Program-made: the position numbers and the translations under genes
Notes under the pieces: model-generated
What the model was told of the DNA's origin: nothing
Database searches by the model: none
The model's input: only the letters and a program-made list of their open reading frames with translations
NCBI GenBank assembly: GCA_949296915.1
Contig: CASFPX010000008.1
Span: 1-64,000 of the forward strand
Length of the DNA: 64,000 nucleotides
Direction: 5' to 3'
From: Onthovicinus sp900555545
GTDB lineage: Bacteria > Bacillota > Clostridia > Oscillospirales > Acutalibacteraceae
Shown here: positions 7,656 through 16,800 of the stretch, piece after piece
How positions within the stretch are numbered: position 1 is the stretch's first letter
Layout: each line of letters begins with the position of its first letter

Positions 7656-9100
7656 TATTCAGCCCTCCCGTCTGTCTGGTAGCGGTGCGCCGCGCCAAGG
7701 ATGGATTGCTCATCAAAGGGCTTGCCGATCAGCTGCATGCCGATGGGCAGGTTCTCGATCGACTGCCCGCACGGCAGGGAGACGGACGGCAGGCCCGCCA
7801 GGTTGATCATGACCGTGTAAATGTCGCCCAGGTACATCTTGAGCGGGTCGCTCAGGGATTCCCCAATCTTGAGCGCCGTGGTGGGGGCGACGGGCCCCAG
7901 GAGCATGTCGTACTTCTGGAAGGCGTCAAAGAAGGACTGCTGGATCAGCTTTTTGGCCTTGAGCGCCTTGTTGTAGTAGGCGTCGTAGTAGCCGGAGCTG
8001 AGCACAAAGTTGCCCAGCATGATGCGGCGCTTGACCTCCATGCCGAAGCCTTCGCTGCGGGTCTTAACGTAGACGTCGCGCAGGTTGGCGGGGTTGGGGG
8101 CGGAGTAGCCGTATTTGATGCCGTCGTATCGGGAGAGGTTGGAGCACGCCTCCGCGGAGGCGATGATATAATAGGTCGGCACGGCGTACTTAACGATCGG
8201 CATGGCGAACTCCTCCACGCGCGCACCGAGTACTTCAAACTGCTTGGCCGCGTTCAGAATTGCCTGCTTGACCGCGGGATCGATGCCCTCGCCCAGGTAG
8301 TCGGACGGGATTCCGATCACCTTGCCGGCCAGATCATAGGACTCGACGTCCGCCAGTGTGAACTTTGTATAGTCCATAGAGGTGGAATCTTTTTCATCCC
8401 TGCCGCAGATGGCCAAAAACGCCGCCGCACAGTCGCGTGCGCTGTTTGCGAGCGGGCCAATCTGGTCGAGCGAGGAGGCGTAGGCCACCAGCCCGTATCG
8501 GGAGACCGCGCCGTAAGTCGGTTTAAGGCCCGTCACGCCGCAGAAGGAGGCGGGCTGACGGATCGATCCGCCCGTATCGGAGCCGAGGGTCAGCAGGTTT
8601 TCGCCCGCCGCTACGGCCGCCGCAGCGCCGCCGGAGGAACCGCCCGGCACGCGGGTCGGGTCGCAGGGATTCTTCGTCGCGCCGAAGTGGGAGGTCTCTG
8701 TGGTGGAGCCCATGGCAAATTCATCCATATTCAGCTTGCCGGTGATCACCATCCCGGCCTCCTGCACCTTACGGATCACGGTCGCATCATAGGGGGGGAT
8801 AAAGTTTTCCAGCATCTTGGACGCACAGGTAGTCCGCACGCCTTTGGTGCACATGTTGTCCTTGATTCCGACGGGAACGCCGGCCAGTGGGGCATCCTTG
8901 AGCTCGCCGCTGTCAATGCGGGCCTGTACCTCCCCGGCGGCCCTGTATGCCTCCTCTTTACAGAGGGAGATATAGCAGTTGTATTTGGGTTCCTGTGCCT
9001 CGATCCGGGCGTAGGCATCGTCGAGCGCCTGCTTGACGGTCAGCTCGCCTGCGCGGATCTTGGCGGATAATTCGATTGCAGATAAGGTATTCCGTTCCAT
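7655..9100 (-). CDS. gatA: Aspartyl/glutamyl-tRNA(Asn/Gln) amidotransferase subunit A
   Basis: 481 aa, amidase-signature family. The Ser-cisSer-Lys triad is visible: Lys80 in VPVGIKDNM, cis-Ser155 in PGGSSGGAAAA and nucleophile Ser179 in GSDTGGSIRQPASF. GatA hydrolyses glutamine and channels ammonia to GatB. ATG 9100 begins 12 nt after the gatC stop, and the stop overlaps gatB. It is part of the soluble GatCAB complex that converts mischarged tRNA to Asn-tRNA or Gln-tRNA. Confidence 0.97.
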   Translation of the reverse strand: MERNTLSAIELSAKIRAGELTVKQALDDAYARIEAQEPKYNCYISLCKEEAYRAAGEVQARIDSGELKDAPLAGVPVGIKDNMCTKGVRTTCASKMLENFIPPYDATVIRKVQEAGMVITGKLNMDEFAMGSTTETSHFGATKNPCDPTRVPGGSSGGAAAAVAAGENLLTLGSDTGGSIRQPASFCGVTGLKPTYGAVSRYGLVAYASSLDQIGPLANSARDCAAAFLAICGRDEKDSTSMDYTKFTLADVESYDLAGKVIGIPSDYLGEGIDPAVKQAILNAAKQFEVLGARVEEFAMPIVKYAVPTYYIIASAEACSNLSRYDGIKYGYSAPNPANLRDVYVKTRSEGFGMEVKRRIMLGNFVLSSGYYDAYYNKALKAKKLIQQSFFDAFQKYDMLLGPVAPTTALKIGESLSDPLKMYLGDIYTVMINLAGLPSVSLPCGQSIENLPIGMQLIGKPFDEQSILGAAHRYQTDGRAE

Positions 9101-9112
9101 ACGCGCCCTCCT

Positions 9113-9400
9113 TTAGTCCACGGTCTTCGGTACCTTGAAGCAGCCGTCGAGCTCGTGCGGCGCATTGGCCAGGATGGCGTCGCGGTTGTCGCCGTTTTTG
9201 ATCTCGTCCTCCCGCATCACGTTGGAGACGTCGAACGCATGGGAGAGCGGCTGGACGCTGTCGGTGTCCAGCTCGTTGAGCGTGTCAATATAGGAGAGGA
9301 TGCTCTGCAGGTCGGTCTCGCACGCGGCGCGCTGCTCGTCTGTCAGCTCAATCCGCGCGAGCGATTCCAAGTAACGGATCAGCTCATCGGAAATTTTCAT
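9113..9400 (-). CDS. gatC: Aspartyl/glutamyl-tRNA(Asn/Gln) amidotransferase subunit C
   Basis: 95 aa, the normal size. The N-terminal helix region (MKISDELIRYLESLARIELT) and the belt-like C-terminal part with LSHAFDVSNVMREDE fit GatC, the small subunit that wraps GatA and GatB together. ATG 9400 overlaps the aspS stop by 4 nt (ATGA), tying its translation to the synthetase. Confidence 0.96.
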   Translation of the reverse strand: MKISDELIRYLESLARIELTDEQRAACETDLQSILSYIDTLNELDTDSVQPLSHAFDVSNVMREDEIKNGDNRDAILANAPHELDGCFKVPKTVD

Positions 9401-11157
9401 GACGGGTTCACCTGTTTCCTGATTTTAATGTGGACTTCGCGCAGCTGCTGCTCGCTGACCTCGTTCGGTGCGCCGAGCAACAGGTCCTGTGCATTGGCAT
9501 TCATTGGGAACGCGATCACTTCGCGGATGTTTTCCTCATCCTTGAGGAGCATCAGCATACGGTCCACGCCGGGCGCCATACCCGCGTGCGGCGGTGCACC
9601 GTAGTGGAATGCGCGGAACAGCGCGCCAAAGCGTTTTTCAAGCTCCTCTGCGGTGTATCCGGCCAGTTCAAAGGCCTTGATCATAATGTCGGGGCGGTGG
9701 TTCCGCACCGCGCCGGAGGAAAGCTCCACGCCGTTGCACACGATGTCGTACTGATAGGCCTTGATGGTCAGCGGATCCTGATTCATCAGTGCATCCATCC
9801 CGCCCTGCGGCATGGAGAACGGGTTGTGCGTAAAGTCGAGCTTGCCCTCGTCGTTCAGCTCGTACATCGGGAAGTCGGTGATAAAGCAGAGGTCAAAGCG
9901 GTCTTTATCGATGATGTCCATCCGCACGCCCAGCTCCGAGCGGATCTGCCCGGCGAGCGTGTTGACAATGGAGATATCGTCGCTGATGAAGAAGAGCGTG
10001 TCATCCACCTTCAGCTGGGCCAGCTCCGTCAGCTCGGCCTTTTTCTCCTCGGAGAGGAACTTGGCGATCGGGCCCTTAAACGTGCCGTCCGGCAGCACGG
10101 AGATATAGCCAAGGCCCTTCATGCCGATGGACTCGGCGTATTTGAGCATGTTTTCAAAGAAGGATTTGGACTTTTTGGCGCAGCCGGGCACGTTGATGCC
10201 GCGCACCGGGCGGCCCTTAAAGGGCTTGAAGTCCACGTCCGCAAAGTAACCGGACAGGTCGATGATGACCAGCGGGTTGCGCAGGTCCGGCTTATCGGTG
10301 CCGTATTTGAGCATGGCCTCCTCATACGGGATGCGCACGAACGGCGCAGGGGAGACCTTTTTGCCGCCGCCGAACTCGGTGAACGTATCATAGAGCACTT
10401 TTTCGGCGACCTCGAACACGTCCTCCTGCGTGGCAAACGCCATCTCGAAGTCGAGCTGGTAGAACTCGCCGGGAGAACGGTCCGCACGGGCGTCCTCATC
10501 GCGGAAGCACGGGGCGATCTGATAGTAGCGGTCAAAGCCGGAGGTCATTAACAGCTGCTTAAACTGCTGCGGAGCCTGCGGCAGCGCATAGAACTTGCCG
10601 CGGTGCTTGCGGGAGGGGATGATATAGTCGCGCGCGCCCTCCGGGGAGGAGCAGGTCAGAATGGGTGTGTTGATCTCCGTAAAGCCGAGTTCGTCCATCT
10701 TGCCGCGCAGGTACTTGATGACCTTGGAGCGGAACAGGATGTTCTCGTGCACCTTGGGGTTGCGCAGATCGAGGAAGCGGTACTTCAGGCGCACATCCTC
10801 CTTTGTCTCCTTGGAGGTTGCCACTTCAAAGGGGAGCGCCTCCGTGCAGTCGCCGAGGACTTCCATCTTCTGAGCGTTGAGCTCGAGCGTGCCGGTCGGG
10901 ATTTTGGGATTGACCGTATCCGGGTCGCGCCGGTCAACGCTGCCCGAGACGGAGATGACGCTTTCGCGCCGGATTTTTTTGAGCATCTCGTCATCGTGGA
11001 TGACCACCTGTGTCACACCGTATTCGTCGCGCAAGTCGATAAAGGCGACGCCGCCGTGGTCGCGGATGTTTTCCACCCATCCGGCTAGACGGGCGGTGGA
11101 GCCGATGTCGCTCTCCTTCAGTTCTCCACAGTTATGGGTCCTGTAGCACTCTTGCAT
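9397..11157 (-). CDS. aspS: Aspartyl-tRNA synthetase, probably non-discriminating (Asp/Asn)
   Basis: 586 aa class II synthetase of the bacterial type: N-terminal OB-fold anticodon domain (about 1-105), catalytic core with motif 2 (YQIAPCFRDEDARADRSPGEFYQ), a GAD insertion (about 280-410) and motif 3 (GAPPHAGMAPGVDRM). In the anticodon domain the residue after RD is His34 (NIRDHGGVAF); enzymes that also charge tRNA(Asn) typically have His there, while strict AspRS have Leu. Together with the overlapping gatCAB genes this supports a non-discriminating enzyme supplying Asp-tRNA(Asn) to the amidotransferase. It is the first gene of the operon, with promoter 11222-11250. Confidence 0.95.
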   Translation of the reverse strand: MQECYRTHNCGELKESDIGSTARLAGWVENIRDHGGVAFIDLRDEYGVTQVVIHDDEMLKKIRRESVISVSGSVDRRDPDTVNPKIPTGTLELNAQKMEVLGDCTEALPFEVATSKETKEDVRLKYRFLDLRNPKVHENILFRSKVIKYLRGKMDELGFTEINTPILTCSSPEGARDYIIPSRKHRGKFYALPQAPQQFKQLLMTSGFDRYYQIAPCFRDEDARADRSPGEFYQLDFEMAFATQEDVFEVAEKVLYDTFTEFGGGKKVSPAPFVRIPYEEAMLKYGTDKPDLRNPLVIIDLSGYFADVDFKPFKGRPVRGINVPGCAKKSKSFFENMLKYAESIGMKGLGYISVLPDGTFKGPIAKFLSEEKKAELTELAQLKVDDTLFFISDDISIVNTLAGQIRSELGVRMDIIDKDRFDLCFITDFPMYELNDEGKLDFTHNPFSMPQGGMDALMNQDPLTIKAYQYDIVCNGVELSSGAVRNHRPDIMIKAFELAGYTAEELEKRFGALFRAFHYGAPPHAGMAPGVDRMLMLLKDEENIREVIAFPMNANAQDLLLGAPNEVSEQQLREVHIKIRKQVNPS

Positions 11158-11221
11158 ATCAAAGACAATCCCTTCAAAATAGAAAAATATAGTTCAGGTA
11201 GAAATAAATAGAATCCTCTTT

Positions 11222-11250
11222 ATTATACCATTTATTTTCCCGTTCGTAAA
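11222..11250 (-). promoter_or_regulatory. Promoter of the aspS-gatCAB operon
   Basis: On the minus strand TTTACG (11250-11245), a 17-nt spacer ending in TGG and TATAAT (11227-11222) form an extended -10 sigma-A promoter about 65 nt upstream of aspS. No T-box pattern was recognised in the short leader. Confidence 0.7.
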
Positions 11251-11299
11251 GAAGTGGAACACGGTTTCTTGCAAGAAAAGCGAACGAATCCACCTTGTG

Positions 11300-11336
11300 A
11301 AAAAACAGGGAAAGAGGCACAGCCCCTTTCCCTGTT
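11300..11336 (-). terminator. Rho-independent terminator of metY
   Basis: On the minus strand ACAGGGAAAG pairs with CTTTCCCTGT and the hairpin is followed by six T. It lies 16 nt past the metY stop and closes the purL-apgM-metY unit. Confidence 0.85.
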
Positions 11337-11351
11337 CGCTGGAATTTTAAA

Positions 11352-12632
11352 TTACAGTGCGGCCAGCGCCTGATCAATATCGTCAATGATATCCTGCGCG
11401 TCCTCAATGCCCACGGAGAAGCGGATCAGATCCGGCTTCACGCCTGCGGCCTCGAGCTGCTCATCGGTCAGCTGACGGTGGGTCGTGCTCGCCGGATGCA
11501 GCACGCAGGTGCGCGCATCCGCCACGTGGGTGACAATGGCGGCCAGCTTGAGTGAATCCATAAACTTAGTCGCAGCCTCACGCCCACCCTTGACGCCGAA
11601 GGAGACGACGCCGCTGGTGCCGTTGGGCATATACTTTTTGGCCAGCTCATAGTTCTCGTTTGATTTCAGGCCTGGATAGTTGATCCAGGTGATTTTATCG
11701 TGATGCTCCAGGTGCTCGGCCACCTTCTGCGCGTTGGCGCAGTGCTGCTTCATCCGCAGGGCGAGCGTCTCCAGGCCGATCCCGATCAGGAAAGCGTTGT
11801 GCGGGCTCTGGATGGATCCGAGGTCGCGCATGAGCTGTGTGGTCGCCTTGGTAATGTAGGCCGCGTTGCCAAAGCTCTCCGTGTAAACTACGCCGTGGTA
11901 GCTGTCGTCTGGAGTGGTCAGGCCGGGGAACTTATCGTTCTGTGCCCAATCGAACTTGCCGCTGTCTACAATTGCGCCGCCAATGGTCATTGCGTGACCG
12001 TCCATGTACTTCGTGGTGGCATGCGTGACAATATCTGCGCCCCACTCAAATGGGCGGCAGTTGATCGGGGTGGGGAAGGTGTTGTCCACGATCAGCGGCA
12101 CGCCGTGGCGGTGCGCCGCGTTGGCAAACTTTTCAATATCCAGTACGTCGAGCGATGGATTGGAGAGCGTCTCCGCGAACACTGCGCGGGTGTTGTCCTG
12201 GAAGGCTGCCTCGAGCTCCTCCTCCGTCGCGTACGGGGAGACGAACGTGAAGTCAATCCCGAGCTTTTTCATCGTGACGTTGAACAGGTTGAACGTACCG
12301 CCGTAGATCGCCGCGGAGGCGACCACATGCTGCCCGGCCTGGCAGACATTAAAGATGGAGTAGAAATTCGCCGCCTGCCCGGAGGAGGTCAGCATCGCGC
12401 CTACGCCGCCCTCGAGCGCCGCGATGCGCGCCGCCACCATATCGTTGGTGGGGTTTTGCAGCCGGGAGTAGAAGTAGCCGGACTCCTGCAAATCAAACAG
12501 GCGGCCCATCTGCTCGCTGGACTCATATTTAAATGTGGTGCTCTGGACAATCGGCATGATGCGGGGCTCGCCATTTTTAGGGGTATAGCCCGCTTGTACA
12601 CACTTGGTCTCCAGTCCGAATTCCTTACTCAT
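11352..12632 (-). CDS. metY: O-acetylhomoserine sulfhydrylase (O-acetylhomoserine aminocarboxypropyltransferase)
   Basis: 426 aa from ATG 12632, with GGGAGG about 10 nt upstream. It is a Cys/Met-metabolism PLP enzyme; the PLP Lys is Lys208 in HATTKYMDGH. SSGQAANFYSIFN and the ARTCVLHPASTTHRQL C-terminal motif fit MetY rather than MetB/MetC. It makes homocysteine from O-acetylhomoserine and sulfide. Its start overlaps the ApgM-family gene by 8 nt, so the two are coupled, a context pointing to homoserine metabolism for both. No SAM riboswitch or S-box was recognised nearby. Confidence 0.92.
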   Translation of the reverse strand: MSKEFGLETKCVQAGYTPKNGEPRIMPIVQSTTFKYESSEQMGRLFDLQESGYFYSRLQNPTNDMVAARIAALEGGVGAMLTSSGQAANFYSIFNVCQAGQHVVASAAIYGGTFNLFNVTMKKLGIDFTFVSPYATEEELEAAFQDNTRAVFAETLSNPSLDVLDIEKFANAAHRHGVPLIVDNTFPTPINCRPFEWGADIVTHATTKYMDGHAMTIGGAIVDSGKFDWAQNDKFPGLTTPDDSYHGVVYTESFGNAAYITKATTQLMRDLGSIQSPHNAFLIGIGLETLALRMKQHCANAQKVAEHLEHHDKITWINYPGLKSNENYELAKKYMPNGTSGVVSFGVKGGREAATKFMDSLKLAAIVTHVADARTCVLHPASTTHRQLTDEQLEAAGVKPDLIRFSVGIEDAQDIIDDIDQALAAL

Positions 12633-13854
12633 TGATCGTTTGCCTCCCAAGAAAGATTTTCATCAGCTCATAACCCTTTTCCACAAACACGCCCGTTGTT
12701 TTGGCGGTCTCCTCGTCGATGGAGGTGACGCCGGATTCGATCTCCCGCTCCTTCTCGTAAATCAGGAAGGGGACCGGGTCGCCCGCATGGGTGCCGGTGA
12801 CGATCGGCGTCGGGTGGTCGGGCAGGATCATGATCTTATAGTCCTCGCCGGTGCTGTCGAGTTTTTCGATCAGCGGGATGAGAACATTTTTATCAATCAA
12901 CTCAATGCATTTGACTTTATTCTCCGGCTCGTTGCGGTGGCCGCACTCATCGGGCCCCTCAAAGTGCAGGTATACCAGATCCTGTCCGTTATCCCACTCG
13001 TTGATGGCGGCGGCGACCTTGCCGGCGTAGTTGGTGTCGATATATCCCGTGGCGCCTTCCACGTCCGGGGCGTTCATCCCGGCGCTGATGGCGATGCCCT
13101 TGAGTAGGTCAACGGCGGAAATGATGCTCCCTTTGACGCCGTACAGCTCCTGGAACGGCTTGAGGATCGGCTTTTTGCCCTCGCCCCACAGCCAGATGGA
13201 GGTCGCCGGGCGTTTGCCCGCGGCGATACGCGCCTGATTGACGGGGTGGTTTTTCAGGATCTCCACGCTCTTTTTCATCAGGTCGAGCAGCGGGGCGGCG
13301 TTCTCACTCTTGGAGAGATACTCCCCCACCACACGGCCGGAGATATCATGCGGCGGCGTCATATTCCCCAGATCCGTCGTGCCGTTCTTCCAGATCAGGC
13401 AGTGGCGGTAGCTGACACCTGGATAGAAGGAGAACACGTCGTTCCCGAGGCCCTCCTGCACGGCTGCGATCAGCTCGGCGGCCTCTGCGGTGGAGATGTC
13501 GCCCGCACAGTAGTCAACCATCGTCTTATCCGCGTAGTTCTCCTCGTCGGAGAGGGTGACCAGGTTGCAGCGCAGCGCGATGTCCGTGTCTTCCATCTTC
13601 ACGCCCATGCTCACCGCCTCCAGCGGGGAGCGGCCGGTGTAATACAGCTTGGGGTCGTAGCCAAGCACACTCAGGTTGGCCACATCGCTGCCCGGCTTGA
13701 GCCCGGGGGCAACGGTACGCACCAGGCCGACAGTCGCGCGCTGTGCCAGCGAGTCAAACACGGGCTTTTTGGCCATCATCATCGGCGTTTTGCCGTCAAA
13801 GCAGGGGACAGGGTAGTCCGCCATGCCGTCGTACAGTACGATCAGATATTTCAT
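12625..13854 (-). CDS. ApgM-family cofactor-independent phosphoglycerate mutase or proposed homoserine kinase
   Basis: 409 aa from ATG 13854 (family start MKYLIVLYDGMADYP); a GTG 12 nt upstream is less likely. It is an alkaline-phosphatase-fold metalloenzyme of the archaeal-type iPGM group: metal-binding LYDGMAD near the start, GSDVANLSVLGYDPK, then VYLHFEGPDECGHRNE and ILPDHPTPIVTGTHAGDPVPF. Known relatives are ApgM phosphoglycerate mutase and a subgroup proposed to be homoserine kinase in genomes lacking thrB. Direct overlap with metY, which uses an activated homoserine, favours the second role here, but the family call alone cannot settle it. It lies 40 nt downstream of purL. Confidence 0.85.
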   Translation of the reverse strand: MKYLIVLYDGMADYPVPCFDGKTPMMMAKKPVFDSLAQRATVGLVRTVAPGLKPGSDVANLSVLGYDPKLYYTGRSPLEAVSMGVKMEDTDIALRCNLVTLSDEENYADKTMVDYCAGDISTAEAAELIAAVQEGLGNDVFSFYPGVSYRHCLIWKNGTTDLGNMTPPHDISGRVVGEYLSKSENAAPLLDLMKKSVEILKNHPVNQARIAAGKRPATSIWLWGEGKKPILKPFQELYGVKGSIISAVDLLKGIAISAGMNAPDVEGATGYIDTNYAGKVAAAINEWDNGQDLVYLHFEGPDECGHRNEPENKVKCIELIDKNVLIPLIEKLDSTGEDYKIMILPDHPTPIVTGTHAGDPVPFLIYEKEREIESGVTSIDEETAKTTGVFVEKGYELMKIFLGRQTINE

Positions 13855-13894
13855 GATATTGTACACGCCCTTTCAAAAGCGAAAATATACCGGA

Positions 13895-16800
13895 TTATTT
13901 GGTAAAGTACGCCACACCGGAGGCAAAGATCTGCTGATCCTTTACGCCGGGTACGTTCTTGTACAGTGCTCCGTTGATCGAACGCTCGCTGTGGCCCATC
14001 TTGCCAAGCACGCGGCCGTCCGGGCTGGTAATGCCCTCGATGGCACAGACGGAGCCATTCGGGTTGAACGGCATGTAGGCCGTGGGCTTGCCGCTCAGGT
14101 CGACATACTGTGTGGCAATCTGGCCGTTCTCCGCGAGCCGGCGCACCCACTGCTCACTGGCCACAAACCGGCCCTCGCCGTGGGAGACGGGGATGCAGTG
14201 GATATCACCCGCCTGCACGCCGCTCATCCATGGGCTCTTCACACTCGTTACGCGGGTGTATACCATCTGGGAGACGTGGCGGCCGATGGTGTTGAACGTC
14301 AGCGTCGGATCATCCGGCTGTGTCTCGCGGATCTCGCCATAGGGCAGCAGGCCGACTTTAATAAGGGCCTGAAAGCCGTTGCAGATACCGAGCGCCAGAC
14401 CGTCACGGTTATTCAGCAGTTCCGTCACAGCGTCACGCACGCGGGCGCTGCGCAGGGTGGTGGCGATAAACTTGCCGGAGCCGTCCGGCTCGTCGCCGCC
14501 GCTGAAACCGCCGGGGATCATCAGGATCTGGGCGGAGCGAATCTCCCTTTCCAGTGCCGCGATACTCTCGTCGATATCCGCTGGGGTCAGGTTGCGCATG
14601 ACCAGGATTTTTGCCTCAGCGCCAGCCTTCTCAAAGGCGCGGGCCGTATCGTATTCGCAGTTGGTTCCCGGGAACACGGGAATGATCACGCGCGGTTTCG
14701 CCGTCTTGATAGCCGGGGCGGCGTTGGAGCGCTCCGTATAGAGCGGGATTTCCGTCATCGGGGCGGGGGCGTTCGCATCGGTTGGGAACACGCTCTCCAG
14801 TGTGTGGGTGTAGGCGTTCACCAGCTCGTACTGTGCCGCCGTCTCGCCGCCGATGGAGAACGTGCCGTTCTCGTTCACCGTGCCCAGACGGACAAAGTCA
14901 AATGCCGCAAGATCCGTGCCCGGGCGCACCTGCGCCACAACGCAGCCGGCCATCGGGGCATAGAGTTCTTCTGCTGTCAGGCCGTCCGCAAAATCGAAGC
15001 CCAGCTCGTTGCCGAAGGCCATTTTGCACACGGCGGCGGACGCGCCGCCCTCATCCACTACGCCGGCGGCAACGAGATCGCCGGAGCGGACAAGTGCGGA
15101 GATATTCTCCATAAATTCCTTGGTGCGCGCCCAGTCGGGTACAAGGGTATCTGCGCACACTGGCAGCTTGAGCAGGACAACCTCGCCCGCGCCGGTGAAC
15201 GCGCAGGAGTGGATATCCTTACCCATTGCCGGAGCAATGGCAAAGCTGACGAGCGTCGGCGGTACATCCAGATCGTTAAAGGAGCCGGACATACTGTCCT
15301 TGCCGCCGATGGAGGCAACGTTCAAATTGAGCTGTGCCGTCAGCGCGCCGAGCAGGGCGGCCGCCGGTTTGCCCCAGCGCTCCGGAGCAGTGCCCAGGCG
15401 CTCAAAATATTCTTGGAATGTCAGGTAGGCCTTGCGGGTATCCGCACCGCTGGCTGCCAGTTTAACCAGAGACTGCACCACGGCATAGGCGGCGCCGTGG
15501 AAGGGGCTGAACTTGCTGATACCCGGGATGAAGCCGTAGCTCATCACCGTGGCGGTATCGGCTGCGCCCTCCTCGGTGGGGACGGCGGCGGCCATGACGT
15601 TCTCCGGCGTAAGCTGTGTCTTGCCGGCAAAAGGCATCAATACGGTCGCTGCACCGATGCTTGAGTCGAAGCGCTCGCTGAGCCCTTTTTGAGAGCAAAC
15701 GGGCAGACGGGAAAGGTTCTTTTTCAGGGCGTCCATGCCGCTGACGCTGCGCAGCTCCGCCGGGACAGCGGTGCGGTAATCGTCCGCGGGATCGGCGGCG
15801 GCAATCAGAGCGTTCGCCTTCTGGGTGACGCCGTTGGTATCGAGGAAAGCGCGTGTGATATGGACGATCTCGTCCCCGCGCCAGGTCATGCGGAGCACGG
15901 GCTCCTCGGTGACGCACGCCACAGGCGTGGCCTCCAAATTTTCCTCTCCGGCCAGGCGTATGAATTTTTTCACATCCTCGGGGTTGAGGACCACGGCCAT
16001 GCGCTCCTGGGATTCGGAGATCGCAAGCTCCGTGCCGTCCAGACCGTCGTATTTTTTCGGAACCTTGTCCAGATCGACAGTCAGGCCGGGGGCCAGCTCG
16101 CCGATGGCGACGCACACGCCGCCCGCGCCAAAGTCATTGCAGCGCTTGATGAGCGTGGAGGCCTCCGGGTTGCGGAACAGGCGCTGCAGCTTGCGCTCCG
16201 TGGGCGGATTGCCCTTCTGCACCTCGGCGCCGCATGTCTCGATGGAGGCGGAATCGTGAGCCTTGGAGGAGCCGGTCGCGCCGCCGCAGCCGTCGCGGCC
16301 TGTCCGGCCGCCGAGCAGGACGATGATATCGCCGGGCTTCGGGCGCTCACGGCGGACATTCTTCTTGGGGGAGGCGGCGACTACGGCGCCGATCTCCATG
16401 CGCTTGGCCACATAGCCCTCGTCGTAGATCTCCGCTACCTGACCGGTGGAAAGGCCGATCTGGTTGCCGTAGGAGGAGTAGCCCTTGGCCGCGCCGAGCG
16501 TGATCTTGCGCTGGGGCAGTTTGCCGGGGATGGTCTCCTCAAACGGGGTGAGCGGGTTGCCGCTGCCGGTGACGCGCATGGCCTGATAGACATAGGAACG
16601 GCCGGACAACGGATCGCGGATCGCACCGCCCAGGCAGGTGGCCGCACCGCCGAAGGGCTCGATCTCCGTCGGATGGTTGTGGGTCTCGTTTTTAAACTGG
16701 ATCAGATAGGTCTCCGTTTTGCCGCCAATCTGCACGGGCACTTCGATGGAGCAGGCGTTGATCTCCTCGCTCTCGTCCACCTCGCAAGCATAGCCGCGCT

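Noticed and set aside
6156..9070. Long plus-strand open frames opposite gatB and gatA
   Set aside because: They are antisense to strongly supported genes, lack ribosome sites and family motifs, and arise from the GC-rich third codon position.
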